DNA of 64,000 bases from Novipirellula artificiosorum (lineage in GTDB: Bacteria > Planctomycetota > Planctomycetia > Pirellulales > Pirellulaceae), in NCBI RefSeq assembly GCF_007860135.1, contig NZ_SJPV01000010.1, positions 236,005 through 300,004 on the forward strand, given 5' to 3'. Below, in pieces: positions 8,749 through 17,756 of this stretch. The notes under the pieces are model-generated. The model had not been told where the DNA came from. It was given only the letters and a program-made list of their open reading frames with translations, and made no database searches. The stretch's first letter is position 1, and every line of letters starts with the position of its first letter. A program made the position numbers and the translations under genes.

Positions 8749-9810
8749 ATGGCATATCTCGATCCCCTGCTGCTGCGGATGAAGGAAGTCAATGCATCGG
8801 ACTTGCACCTCGTCGTTGGACAGCCCCCCAAATACCGCATTGATGGGCAGATTCAAATCATCAAGGATCATGACGTTTTGTCTCGAGAACGCTTGGCCGA
8901 GTACATGTTCGAATTGTGTAGTGAGGGCCAACGCAGTCGCTACGAACAGAATTTAGATTTTGACTTTGCTTACGGTATCGGTGATGAGGCGCGATTTCGC
9001 TGCAACTACTTCTTTCAACGCACCGGATATGGTGCGGTCATGAGGTTGATCCCGACTCGGATTTCAACCGTCGAGGAATTGGGGCTGCCGCCGGTCTTAT
9101 TGCGACTCACCGAACTTCGTAGCGGATTGGTGTTGGTCACGGGTCCCACGGGGAGTGGGAAATCGACGACGTTGGCTGCCATGATCGACCATATCAACCA
9201 ACAGCAGCGCAAGCACATCGTCACGATCGAAGACCCGATTGAATTTGTCCATGCGAACCGCCAATCGATCATTACCCACCGCGAGGTAGGTGAGCATACG
9301 CCATCCTTCGCCAGCGCACTTCGTACGGTCACCCGACAGGATGCGGATGTCGTTTTGGTTGGCGAAATGCGGGACCTGGAGACCATCAGCCAGGCGATCA
9401 GCGCAGCCAGCATGGGCACGTTGGTGTTCGGGACGTTGCACACGAACAGTGCACCCAAAACCATTGACCGAATCATCGACGTATTTCCCAGCGATCAACA
9501 GGCTCAAATTCGGACGATGTTGGCAGAATCGATTCGAGGCATCGTCGCGCAACAGTTGCTGCTTCGCAAAGGAGGTCAAGGACGCGTGGCCGCGAATGAA
9601 GTTTTATTCGGAACGAGCGCCGTGGCGAACATTATCCGCGAGGGCAAGATTGAAAAAATCACCTCGGTCCTTCAGTCCGGGAGACGCGAAGGGATGTTGT
9701 TGATGGACGACTCCTTGCAGCGTTTGGTGGATGAAAAGACCATTGATGGAGCCGACGCCTACATGAAAGCAAGCGAAAAGCAGCGTTTTGCGGAGTTTGC
9801 TCCGGAGTAA
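8749..9810 (+). CDS. PilT-type twitching motility ATPase
   Basis: A 353-residue PilT of standard length (about 345-370). It starts with the N-terminal LLLRMKEVNASDLHLVVG module. Walker A is GPTGSGKS at 132-139, Walker B is DVVLVGEMRD, and the His box is MGTLVFGTLHTNSAPKTIDR. The C-terminal VANIIREGKIEKITSVLQSG and GMLLMDDSLQRL motifs fit PilT retraction ATPases. It is the second of two tandem paralogues; the first differs by its extra N-terminal domain and about half of the core residues. They may form mixed hexamers or serve different machines. No pilin or PilC gene is in the window. Confidence 0.93.
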   Translation: MAYLDPLLLRMKEVNASDLHLVVGQPPKYRIDGQIQIIKDHDVLSRERLAEYMFELCSEGQRSRYEQNLDFDFAYGIGDEARFRCNYFFQRTGYGAVMRLIPTRISTVEELGLPPVLLRLTELRSGLVLVTGPTGSGKSTTLAAMIDHINQQQRKHIVTIEDPIEFVHANRQSIITHREVGEHTPSFASALRTVTRQDADVVLVGEMRDLETISQAISAASMGTLVFGTLHTNSAPKTIDRIIDVFPSDQQAQIRTMLAESIRGIVAQQLLLRKGGQGRVAANEVLFGTSAVANIIREGKIEKITSVLQSGRREGMLLMDDSLQRLVDEKTIDGADAYMKASEKQRFAEFAPE

Positions 9811-9843
9811 CGCGTTTGTGACTTCCATGGTGGACGATCCTTC

Positions 9844-10221
9844 CTATTCGGTGTTCGTCCTATCGAATAGCATGACGATTTCTTGAGTTCCGTTGTCGTG
9901 CACTTCGGCAAATACCCAATGACCGGTCGCCGCAATCTTAAAAGCGTGTCCGCGAGTTCGGAAAAAGCCGAGACGCTGTGGCAAGGCGGGATTCGAGATA
10001 TCGAAGATCTGAAGTTGTTGCGTGTCAGCGTTGGCGTTCCAATTGGTTGCGAAGACAAGCTTCCCGTCGCATTGGACCGCGCCGGGCGATCGCCCTGGCA
10101 GCGTACACGCCCCAAGCTGCTTCGGCTTCATCGGCTGTGATGCTTCCGCGGGACGGGAGAGCAGAAAGCTGAAACCGACCAGAGCGGCAGTCAAAGTGGT
10201 AGAGGTGTGATTCAAATGCAT
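9844..10221 (-). CDS. Small exported propeller-like protein
   Basis: A 125-residue protein with a signal peptide (TLTAALVGFSFLL, cleavage probably after AEAS near residue 29). The mature part reads like one or two blades of a beta-propeller: GAVQCDGKLVFATNW, LQIFDISNPALPQRLGFFRT and HAFKIAATGHWVFAEVHDNG. This resembles LVIVD-type repeats, which normally occur in sets of several. At about 95 mature residues it is too short to close a propeller alone. It may be a truncated gene, or the product may assemble as a multimer. It converges on the pilT-like pair. Confidence 0.65.
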   Translation of the reverse strand: MHLNHTSTTLTAALVGFSFLLSRPAEASQPMKPKQLGACTLPGRSPGAVQCDGKLVFATNWNANADTQQLQIFDISNPALPQRLGFFRTRGHAFKIAATGHWVFAEVHDNGTQEIVMLFDRTNTE

Positions 10222-10348
10222 GATGAAGCAGAGGGTTTCATTGAGTCAGCGGATGAAGCTTCGATAAACAGGTTCATCGGGAACAATCTATTGTGAAAAC
10301 ACGATCGTTTCCAAGGCCGTCCCGGCAATCGGTGGGAGCACCCGTTGC

Positions 10349-10697
10349 CGGCCCGCTGCACCGCTGACCTTGCTGCGTGCAGCATGCTTGCTTGCCAATG
10401 ATCCGGATCGCCGCGGTGTTCTACAGGACACTGATTCTGCGACACGTTTGGTTCGCCTCTTAATCGCCGAGAATCCGGCCTGGATCAACCTTTGGTGTGA
10501 GGCGTTTGAGCCAGTTGGACCCCATTTGCTCAGCCCGTTGGTCGAGTTTCTGAATGACGACAAACGATATCCGCTCCAGCAAACGGACCTGCAATCTCGC
10601 GGTGGCCCTGTTTCGGCTGGGTCATCCGCAAGCAGTGGAAAACGGCATGTCCGACTTGCAGCAGGGGACACTACGTGGCGCACTGATGGGTGACTAA
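10349..10697 (+). pseudogene. Frameshifted relic of a planctomycete kinase-associated protein
   Basis: No intact gene is present, but two adjacent plus-strand frames together match the C-terminal helical-repeat region of large planctomycete WD40/kinase-type proteins. The first frame gives TLLRAACLLANDPD, LLIAENPAWINLWCEAF and VGPHLLSPLVEFL. Near 10592 the similarity moves by one base to a frame reading NLAVALFRLGHPQAVENG, ending at a TAA at 10695. Known relatives show RAACALA and NAAVALLRLGQPE in the same order. No start codon or upstream portion is found, so this is a 3' fragment with a frameshift. Its stop overlaps the stop of the convergent kinase gene. Confidence 0.65.
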
Positions 10698-13600
10698 TAA
10701 GCCCATTGCAAAATCGCACCGTCCATGGTCGAAGCGACGATCCGATCGTCATGATCCAAGAAGCGAACGTGGCGAAACGACTGATTGACCTGGAACGTTC
10801 CAATTTCCTCACCCTTCCGATAGTCCACGAACGTGATCTCACCTGCCGGGCTCGACACCACCATGCATTCGTCGCCGGGCGAGAAATCAACCGACATCAC
10901 TCGTGGGCTGCTCATCTTGATCTCAGAGTGTTTCTCTCCCCTTTTGAGATCCCACAAAAAGATGCTGTCGCTGTTCAAGTCAACACATGCCAGCAGCTTC
11001 CCGTCGGACGAGAATGCACTGGAATAGGTTCGATACGTCGGGATCACCTGTTCGTCGACCGCTTGGTTCGATGCATCGATCTGCCAGAGCCTCGCCTCAC
11101 TGAATTTGTCTGGTGCTTCTCCCCATGGCACACCTCCACCGAGCAGCAAGCGACTTCCATCGTCGGAAAACGCAGCCGAGATCGTGTTCCTGTCTGTAAG
11201 TGTCTGCGTGCTTGGACTCACGCGACTCAGGTTTCTCAATTGGCTCATTTGCCCAACAACCAGCAGCAGATCGCTGCTGACGGGAGAAAAATGCAACGTC
11301 CAAACAGGCTCCGTTTCAAACTGGTCCAAGACGATTCGACGATTCACATCCCAAATTTCCACGAGGTGCTTGCGTGGCGCTGTTTCTCCGATACGTCTTG
11401 CCACGGCGATCCGGGTGGCGTCTTCCGAGTAAGCGACGGCTTGAACGGGCGCCACGTTTTCAGCTGATCCTAGAATCGTCTTGGTTCCTGCTACGATATC
11501 CCAAGAACAGATCAACTCCTCCTCAGTCGGGTAGGCGATTTTCGCATGGTGGTTCGCACTTCCGAGCGGGGCGTGCCATTGTCTCGCCGTGCGGACGAAT
11601 CCGCGTGTCGCTTTGGCAACATCAAAGACGTTCAGCTCGTGATCGCCCAACCCGGCAAGTTGCAAATCGTCATAGAACGCTAAACTGTTTTTCCAACCGT
11701 CTGTCATTTCGCCTCGGTACCGAGAGAGCATCTTCCCCGAAGCAGCATCAAACACGTTGACCGCTTTCTCGTCAGGACTATAAACGCTCAGCAGCTGTCC
11801 GTCTCGCGAATAGTAACACGAAAAGGATCGGCGCCAATCAAGTCGGCGAACCTGCAAAGCCGTCGGGTGGGTCAGATTCCAAATTTCAGTACCGCTGTGA
11901 CCCGTGATCGCCAACGCCATCTCCGTTGGTGAGAAACGGAGACTGGAAATGTGTCCGGCATAGTGGTGCACGCTGTCGACCTCAAGCGTCAACGCGGCAT
12001 ACAGATGGATCTCTCCCTTGCGTAATTCGTGAGTCGCAAGGAGCCTACCATCGTGAGAAAAACAAATATTCGATTTGTTTCCAAAACTTGTCCTGGTTTC
12101 GTTAACGAGCTCGCCAGTATCGAGTTGCCAAACTTTGATCCTTCCTTCGATATCCAAGCTTGCGATCCGATTTGTCCCAACATGCAGATCGACGTTTGCG
12201 ATAACGGCATCATGAAGCATTTGCTGGGCAACCCGTTTCATCGCAATGGCCTTGTTGTCTCTTGTGATTTCCCAAGCGGCAATGATACCTGTATTGCTAG
12301 GGGTGCGACATTTTGCGATCAGCCATTGACCATCGGCACTGATCGTTAGCTGACGGATTCGAGAACCCGCAACGGTCTCTTCGTCGATAACAAGTTGCTC
12401 GCGCGCGTTTGCACCAAGTGACCTCAATACGATTCGATTGCCAAATTCCGCTGCCACGTAGAACTCACCCGCGGGATCGATCGCAAAACCCTGAATTGGG
12501 CTGACGTCGATCGATATCACCTCGCCCGACTGATCCTTGCAAAGACTCTCCAGAAAGCGTCTGGCAATATCCGTTGAATCTCCCGGTTGATACTCAAAGT
12601 CTCCAAGCAGCTCCATGGCCTGATGGATGTTTCCATTGTTATAGGCACCGATTGCGATTCGAAGCCGCTGTGAATTCACGAGTGCCCGGCTATTCGCCGC
12701 CTCCTTCACAGCATCCCGTTGCGCCTGCTCTGCGACTGTTTTGGCATTGACGGCGTCGCCTTCGGATTCCAACTTTGAAAGGTACAGCGTCGTACTCACG
12801 ATCGTTGACGCCAAAAGCACACTCGCAAACGCCGCCCCCGTGAGGATCGTCGCCCGGTTTCTTTTGGAAAACTTCTTGAGCTGATAACGCCATGAGGGGG
12901 GACATGCTTCGACGGCATCGCCTCGTAGGTAGTTGTTGATGTCGGCAGCAAATTGATTGGCCGTTTCGTACCGTCGATCACGATCCTTGTCGAGCGACTT
13001 CATGATCACCCAATCCAGTTCACCGCGAAGTAAGCTTCCCAGCTTCTTAGGAACCGATCCGCGAAGGGAGGCGAGCGATGCTGACTGTTCGTTCAAGATT
13101 GAAAATCGAACCGAAGGCTTGAGTGGGTCCTCTTCTCGAATCAATCGCTGAACTTCTTTGTAGTCATTTTGGTGAAGCTTGCACGGATCGAGCGGAGTCG
13201 CACCGGTCAGCAATTCGTAAAGTAAAACCCCCAGCGAGTAGATGTCGCTGCGGGTGTCGATGTCAACGCCGCTCGCACCTGCCTGTTCGGGACTCATGTA
13301 CTGAGGTGTTCCGAGCATCTGTCCATACTGAGTGACCCCCGACTGTTCGGTCAACTGCTGGAAAATCGCCTTTGATACACCAAAATCAATCACCTTGACC
13401 AAAGGCTCACCGTCCTGAACGGTGACGAGCACGTTGGATGGCTTGATGTCGCGATGAATCACCCCCTTTTGATGAGCGTGTTGGATCGCATTGCAAACGG
13501 TGATGAACAGCTCAAGGCGTTGTCGCGTCGACCGTTTACTCTCATCGCAGTACGTTGTTAGCGGAACCCCCTCGACCAACTCCATCACGAAATAGGGGCG

Positions 13601-14059
13601 TCCCGAACTGGTTGCCCCACCATCAAACACTTTGGAAATATTTGGGTGATCCATCAGCGCCAAGACTTGGCGTTCGGCCTCGAATCTTGCCACCACCTCG
13701 CGAGTATCCATACCCGGCTTGATGATTTTCAACGCGACGTTGCGCTGAATCGGATGACTCTGTTCCGCTAGGTAGACGACTCCGAATCCCCCCTCGCCAA
13801 TCTTCCGAATCAACTTGTATCGCCCCACTTCGATGCCAGGCTTTTCATCAAGATCCTGGCGGTCGGCGGGGGGGCCGAACGCGGGAGACTCCAGAAACAG
13901 CGCCCCCGAACTCAATGTGTTCAGCAAAACTTCGACTCGCTTCCTCAGACTGGCGTCACCCCCGCATGCTTGCTCAACGTACTTCGCCCTTGCTTCAGAG
14001 CAAGCGATTTTGCGAGCGGAGTTGAAGATGAGTTCTTCATCGCGCGGATTCGTGTTCAT
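10694..14059 (-). CDS. Membrane serine/threonine protein kinase with WD40 sensor domain
   Basis: 1121 residues in three parts. Residues about 81-350 are a Hanks-type kinase: GEGGFGVVY at 88-96, ATP-binding Lys111, catalytic HRDIKPSN at 202-209, DFG at 225-227 and a GTPQYMSPEQA activation-loop end. A single membrane span lies at about 403-427. Residues about 480-1121 form WD40-like repeats (for example IWNLTH, IFLWDLKRGE, ILQWAY), probably a beta-propeller outside the membrane. The N-terminal 75 residues resemble the helical lead found in planctomycete kinases. All catalytic residues are present. The sigma factor gene upstream on the same strand is a common partner in this phylum; coupling by phosphorylation is inference. 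Confidence 0.93.
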   Translation of the reverse strand: MNTNPRDEELIFNSARKIACSEARAKYVEQACGGDASLRKRVEVLLNTLSSGALFLESPAFGPPADRQDLDEKPGIEVGRYKLIRKIGEGGFGVVYLAEQSHPIQRNVALKIIKPGMDTREVVARFEAERQVLALMDHPNISKVFDGGATSSGRPYFVMELVEGVPLTTYCDESKRSTRQRLELFITVCNAIQHAHQKGVIHRDIKPSNVLVTVQDGEPLVKVIDFGVSKAIFQQLTEQSGVTQYGQMLGTPQYMSPEQAGASGVDIDTRSDIYSLGVLLYELLTGATPLDPCKLHQNDYKEVQRLIREEDPLKPSVRFSILNEQSASLASLRGSVPKKLGSLLRGELDWVIMKSLDKDRDRRYETANQFAADINNYLRGDAVEACPPSWRYQLKKFSKRNRATILTGAAFASVLLASTIVSTTLYLSKLESEGDAVNAKTVAEQAQRDAVKEAANSRALVNSQRLRIAIGAYNNGNIHQAMELLGDFEYQPGDSTDIARRFLESLCKDQSGEVISIDVSPIQGFAIDPAGEFYVAAEFGNRIVLRSLGANAREQLVIDEETVAGSRIRQLTISADGQWLIAKCRTPSNTGIIAAWEITRDNKAIAMKRVAQQMLHDAVIANVDLHVGTNRIASLDIEGRIKVWQLDTGELVNETRTSFGNKSNICFSHDGRLLATHELRKGEIHLYAALTLEVDSVHHYAGHISSLRFSPTEMALAITGHSGTEIWNLTHPTALQVRRLDWRRSFSCYYSRDGQLLSVYSPDEKAVNVFDAASGKMLSRYRGEMTDGWKNSLAFYDDLQLAGLGDHELNVFDVAKATRGFVRTARQWHAPLGSANHHAKIAYPTEEELICSWDIVAGTKTILGSAENVAPVQAVAYSEDATRIAVARRIGETAPRKHLVEIWDVNRRIVLDQFETEPVWTLHFSPVSSDLLLVVGQMSQLRNLSRVSPSTQTLTDRNTISAAFSDDGSRLLLGGGVPWGEAPDKFSEARLWQIDASNQAVDEQVIPTYRTYSSAFSSDGKLLACVDLNSDSIFLWDLKRGEKHSEIKMSSPRVMSVDFSPGDECMVVSSPAGEITFVDYRKGEEIGTFQVNQSFRHVRFLDHDDRIVASTMDGAILQWAY

Positions 14060-14134
14060 ATCATGCGACTTCGTAGGGATCGAGCGGGTTGATTTCTAAC
14101 ACTCAATGCGATTCTCCGAATCAAAACACCCAAA

Positions 14135-14446
14135 AAAATATGGCTCATCCGACGGAAGCGCGCGGAATCTAGACTCGAGGTTTTTTTGGAGGTATGGCTC
14201 CGGTGTCCAATGATCTCTTAGAAAAGAGTCCCCGACGGTCGGTCGTCCGCCGGGAACCGGTAGCACCCTTGGCGCACCGTCGACCGGGATATCCCTTGTC
14301 AAGTTGCACCTCTGCAGAGCTCGACTCCGTTTCTACCGGCAACTGCACGATAACAAGTGAAAATAGCTCCTGCCAGCAATCATGGGACACCGGAGAGATG
14401 CCTCGAAAACCTCCTGCGCACGCTTCCGCCGGATGAGCCAAAAATA
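14135..14446. mobile_element. MITE-like inverted-repeat element, about 300 bp, with direct flanking repeats
   Basis: The left end at 14141-14164 (TGGCTCATCCGACGGAAGCG then CGCG) is repeated in inverted orientation at 14417-14440 with two mismatches in 24 bases. Similarity continues inward: about 26 bases around CTCCGGTGTCC (left, from 14192) and its inverse (right, ending about 14398) match with four differences, so each arm is about 60-75 bases. Immediately outside both ends is the hexamer AAAATA (14135-14140 and 14441-14446), as expected for a target-site duplication. No transposase frame is inside. Low-complexity A runs make the hexamer weaker evidence than the inverted repeats. It lies between the sigma factor and kinase genes. 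Confidence 0.7.
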
Positions 14447-14447
14447 T

Positions 14448-15014
14448 CTAGGGAAGATCATGCTTCTGCATTTCCACTTTCAACCAGCTCTTTGCATAAG
14501 CCCAATCATTGTCGGCCGTTGACTGCGAAATGCCGAGCGCAAACGCCGCTTGGGCGAGTGTCAGTCCCGCAAAAAAACGCAGTCTCACCAATTCTGCTTT
14601 GCGTGGATCCTTCTCCTCCAGCTTGAGCAAAGCTTCACTAAGTGCCAAAAGATCGATCGATGGACCGGAAATCCTGGGCTCGACAGCGGAGATGTCAACT
14701 CGCTTGCGATCCCCGCCCGCCTTCAACCTTTTCTTGCGGCGTGCGTTTTCGACCAAAATACGTTGCATGGCCAGGGCGGCAGCGCCGAAGAAGTGACCGC
14801 GACTATCCCAGCATTGCTCTCCGTTGGTACCGAGCAAGCGAAGATAGGCTTCGTGGACAAGTGCCGTTGCTTGCAATGTCTGCCCCGGTTTTTCATGCTG
14901 CAGTTTGGCTGCGGCAAGTCGGCGAAGCTCGTCATAGACCAGTGGCAATAACCGCTCCGCCGCGTCGCAGTCACCCTGAACGATCTGAGATAGAATGGTG
15001 GGTACATCAGCCAT
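14448..15014 (-). CDS. RNA polymerase sigma factor, ECF-like (TIGR02999 type)
   Basis: From the ATG at 15014 this encodes 188 residues. Early residues ILSQIVQGDCDAAERLLPLVYDELRRLA form the sigma-2 region. LQATALVHEAYLRLL and HFFGAAALAMQRILVENARRK are highly typical of the TIGR02999 group common in planctomycetes and acidobacteria. The C-terminus carries the region 4 helix-turn-helix: KAELVRLRFFAGLTLAQAAFALGIS. The frame stays open upstream to 15308, but those residues are not sigma-like. It directs transcription of unknown targets. It is upstream of, and co-oriented with, the WD40 kinase 389 bases away, with the MITE-like element between. Confidence 0.9.
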   Translation of the reverse strand: MADVPTILSQIVQGDCDAAERLLPLVYDELRRLAAAKLQHEKPGQTLQATALVHEAYLRLLGTNGEQCWDSRGHFFGAAALAMQRILVENARRKKRLKAGGDRKRVDISAVEPRISGPSIDLLALSEALLKLEEKDPRKAELVRLRFFAGLTLAQAAFALGISQSTADNDWAYAKSWLKVEMQKHDLP

Positions 15015-15193
15015 GAACGCTAAGATAGCAGGTGGCCGGAGGAGATTCCAACCACTTATGCCTCGACCGAGCATGTTCCCTGGGCATTGGGAACTCGCCA
15101 CGCCTGAATCCTCCAACACAACTCGCTTGCAACGACGGTCACGGTTTAGCGGCAGCCCGTGTTCTTGCTGCCAAAAGGTCCCGCGGCAATCGA

Positions 15194-17374
15194 TCAGAAC
15201 TCGGGCGGCAGCTCGAAATCCGCTGGGTCGCCACCCGCGATCCGAATGTCCTGGAGCGTGTAGGCGTAGGTTTGCTTCCAATCGACAATCCCGACACGAT
15301 TGGTCCAAAGTGGGTTGAGGTGGTCCTGTGTCGCAAGTGACACGTAGGCATGAAAATGACGGGCAGCGTCAACAAGATGTCGGATGGCTTTTTGATTCGA
15401 AGCCGGGGTCGGGCTGTTTCGGAAACTTGCCAACTCCGTCGCTCCGCGAATCTTGTCGGCGTAGTAAGCACCAAGTTCAGAGACAATCTTGATATCTGCA
15501 AGGGTTCTTGGCAGCTCGCCACTCGTGCTCTGCGACAAAATGTCGCTGCTCGAATCTAAGGCTTTGGAAGCATACTCGTCGAGACGATCCGCGACTTGAA
15601 ACGGGGTCAGCACGTCATCGGGTTTGGGTTTTCCCGCGACAAAGTCTTTGATCGATTGAAACCGGCTCTTGGGGTGTGGCGCCAGGCTGATAAAACGATT
15701 CACATCATGAAAGCCCGTCTCGTTTTCTGCATAACTCTCACGGCTTTGGCACGCTTCGATGTACCATTGGAAGTCAAGGGGTCCCCAGTGGAAACCGGTC
15801 GTTGTTGGATAGATCATCGATGCGTTCTGCCATGCATCAAAGAGTTTGCTGGCATCGGATGGCGACAAGGCAAATCGTTCCGCAATGATCTGGCGGAATC
15901 GTTCATTACTCAGTTGGGGGGCATAAGCCAGCCGGCCCCACAGCATCCATTGGTACCAATGCTTTGTGATCTCGAGCTCACGAGTACCCTCGACATCTCG
16001 CTGAAGAAACTCGCGACCCCAAACGTACTGGTCCGAACCGTAGTAGTAGCCAAGCGAGACGTCATGAGGGATGTTGCGAACGAATTCTCGGACGAAGTCA
16101 GCGGCACCCCAACGAAAGTAATAAACATCGTCGTTGCGGAGTGTCCAAATTGTCTTCATATCGCCCAAGTCCTTGACGAAGTTGTCGTGGTAGGGCTGAG
16201 TCGTCGCGCTATAGACGTGAGCCTTTGCGTATTTGAAACTGAAGATGAAGTTGACGTTTGATTGTTGGGCGAGTGGCTCGAAGGTTCGCGAAATATCTTG
16301 CGCCTTGGCCATATGTTGTCGATGGATGAAGGTGATCTTACGATCGGGTTTTTGCTGGGCAGCATCAAGCGTTCCTTGGCCGTAAGTAGCCATCGCCCAA
16401 TCCTCTTTTTCTTGAAAATCCATGCCGTGCATGTTTTCCCCCGTGGTCAACCCAACGCCTGCCAAGTCGGGGTAAGTCAGCAGTAACTCTTTGACGCTCT
16501 GGCGAAAGTAGTCGCGAGTTGTCTCATTATGTGGGTCGTCGGTAATCCCATACTTGCCATCGGTCCCATAGGTAAAGATGTTCCATGTGACAACATAGAA
16601 ATTGACGTTGCGAGATTTGCCATACGCCATCACGCGTTTCCAGAAGTCGATTTTCTCATCGATCGTCATCTTTCGAACCACTTCCACGTCCGCAAGGATT
16701 TCCTCGTTAACAAAGTCTTTCCCCTCCAGTGAATAGTGTTCGTCCCATTTAACGTTCGATCGCCAAACATCCTCTAGCGCGACATCCGGATAGGCTGGGA
16801 CTTTAACCATGGATGGAAACGGATGCAGGTTCCAAAGTGAGACAAAGTTGTAGCGATAGCGAGCGAGTGTATCGATGTATTCTTTCCAAAACTCAAAACT
16901 CCACATCTCTGGGATATTCTTCTGCGCGGCATCGCATACGTCGGTGTAGCTTGGGGTGCGCACATCCAGCGGGATGTTGAACTTGGTGCCTCGCATTTGC
17001 ATGTAGGGGTTTTGCAGCGTCGGCTTGATCGCATCGATTCCTGCGGTACGAATCACTTCAGCGACTTCTAATCCACCGTAAAGCAGCCCTGCGGGATCTA
17101 CCGCAATGACGTCGATTCGGTTCTCGGACTTGTTAACCTCTAACTGAAACCCTTCGGGTCTGATGTTGCCGTTTGACGCGTCGACCCCTAGATGAATCTG
17201 CCAGTCGCCCTCGACAGGTCGCGTCTCAAGCGAATGGCGAATCTCCGCAGCACCGAATGCCGCCGGGGCGCTCGCAGCGTTCACCTTGATGGTTGCTTCG
17301 CCGGACGCTTCGCTTGAGATCGTGATCGCGGAGAAAAAGAAGATGAGCAGGGTGCAACAGTTTGTATAGCGCAC
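15194..17374 (-). CDS. Exported glycoside-hydrolase-like protein (GH67/GH20-type architecture)
   Basis: 726 residues with a signal peptide (CCTLLIFFFSAITISS) after a GTG start. The first about 100 mature residues resemble the N-terminal alpha/beta domain of GH20/GH67 enzymes (FQLEVNKSENRIDVIAVDPAGLLYGGLEVAE). A TIM-barrel-like region follows, with MRGTKFNIPLDVR, YRYNFVSLWNLHPFPSM, VNFYVVTWNIFTYG and GVGLTTGENM, a pattern of acid residues and aromatics typical of glycan hydrolases. I cannot name the substrate; alpha-glucuronidase-like is one option. Periplasmic or extracellular action on polysaccharide fits the sulfatase found elsewhere in the window. Confidence 0.7.
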   Translation of the reverse strand: MRYTNCCTLLIFFFSAITISSEASGEATIKVNAASAPAAFGAAEIRHSLETRPVEGDWQIHLGVDASNGNIRPEGFQLEVNKSENRIDVIAVDPAGLLYGGLEVAEVIRTAGIDAIKPTLQNPYMQMRGTKFNIPLDVRTPSYTDVCDAAQKNIPEMWSFEFWKEYIDTLARYRYNFVSLWNLHPFPSMVKVPAYPDVALEDVWRSNVKWDEHYSLEGKDFVNEEILADVEVVRKMTIDEKIDFWKRVMAYGKSRNVNFYVVTWNIFTYGTDGKYGITDDPHNETTRDYFRQSVKELLLTYPDLAGVGLTTGENMHGMDFQEKEDWAMATYGQGTLDAAQQKPDRKITFIHRQHMAKAQDISRTFEPLAQQSNVNFIFSFKYAKAHVYSATTQPYHDNFVKDLGDMKTIWTLRNDDVYYFRWGAADFVREFVRNIPHDVSLGYYYGSDQYVWGREFLQRDVEGTRELEITKHWYQWMLWGRLAYAPQLSNERFRQIIAERFALSPSDASKLFDAWQNASMIYPTTTGFHWGPLDFQWYIEACQSRESYAENETGFHDVNRFISLAPHPKSRFQSIKDFVAGKPKPDDVLTPFQVADRLDEYASKALDSSSDILSQSTSGELPRTLADIKIVSELGAYYADKIRGATELASFRNSPTPASNQKAIRHLVDAARHFHAYVSLATQDHLNPLWTNRVGIVDWKQTYAYTLQDIRIAGGDPADFELPPEF

Positions 17375-17756
17375 GGGATTGGGATCCTAGTGAAGAAAGG
17401 CCAAATGATTTTGTCGACCATTCTTGCACACTTCACGCGGTTGGTTTGCGTCTCGTGGCAGAAAAGATTTGTTTCGGTTCGCTGTGGTTCGCAAATCTCC
17501 CACAAAAAACGATCCGATTCGTCGCAGCGGCGTTTTGTCTCATGCCGATTGGCGAGCGGGGTGTGTTTCGTCGGTGAATCAGCTTGTCGGCAATTTATGC
17601 GTTGCAACTAGCGAAACCGGACTCAATCTGCCTACAATTAGCAGATCGTATTCATGGCGATCTTTTTACCCCTGTTTGCCAGCTTGCCCACCGTTTTCAG
17701 ATGGACACACGTCTCTGTCTGCCCCCCTCCCCTTGAAAACACTAGGAAATCCTTTG
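17375..17756. other. Divergent intergenic region
   Basis: These 382 bases lie between the divergent glycoside-hydrolase-like gene and the PQQ-propeller gene and must contain both promoters. A plus-strand frame is open through much of it, but its translation lacks family features and precedes a good signal peptide with its own ribosome binding site (AGGAA, 17744-17748). No repeat or RNA was recognised. Confidence 0.5.

Noticed and set aside
14096..14441. Short frames on both strands between kinase and sigma factor genes
   Set aside because: They lie within the inverted-repeat element and carry no family features.
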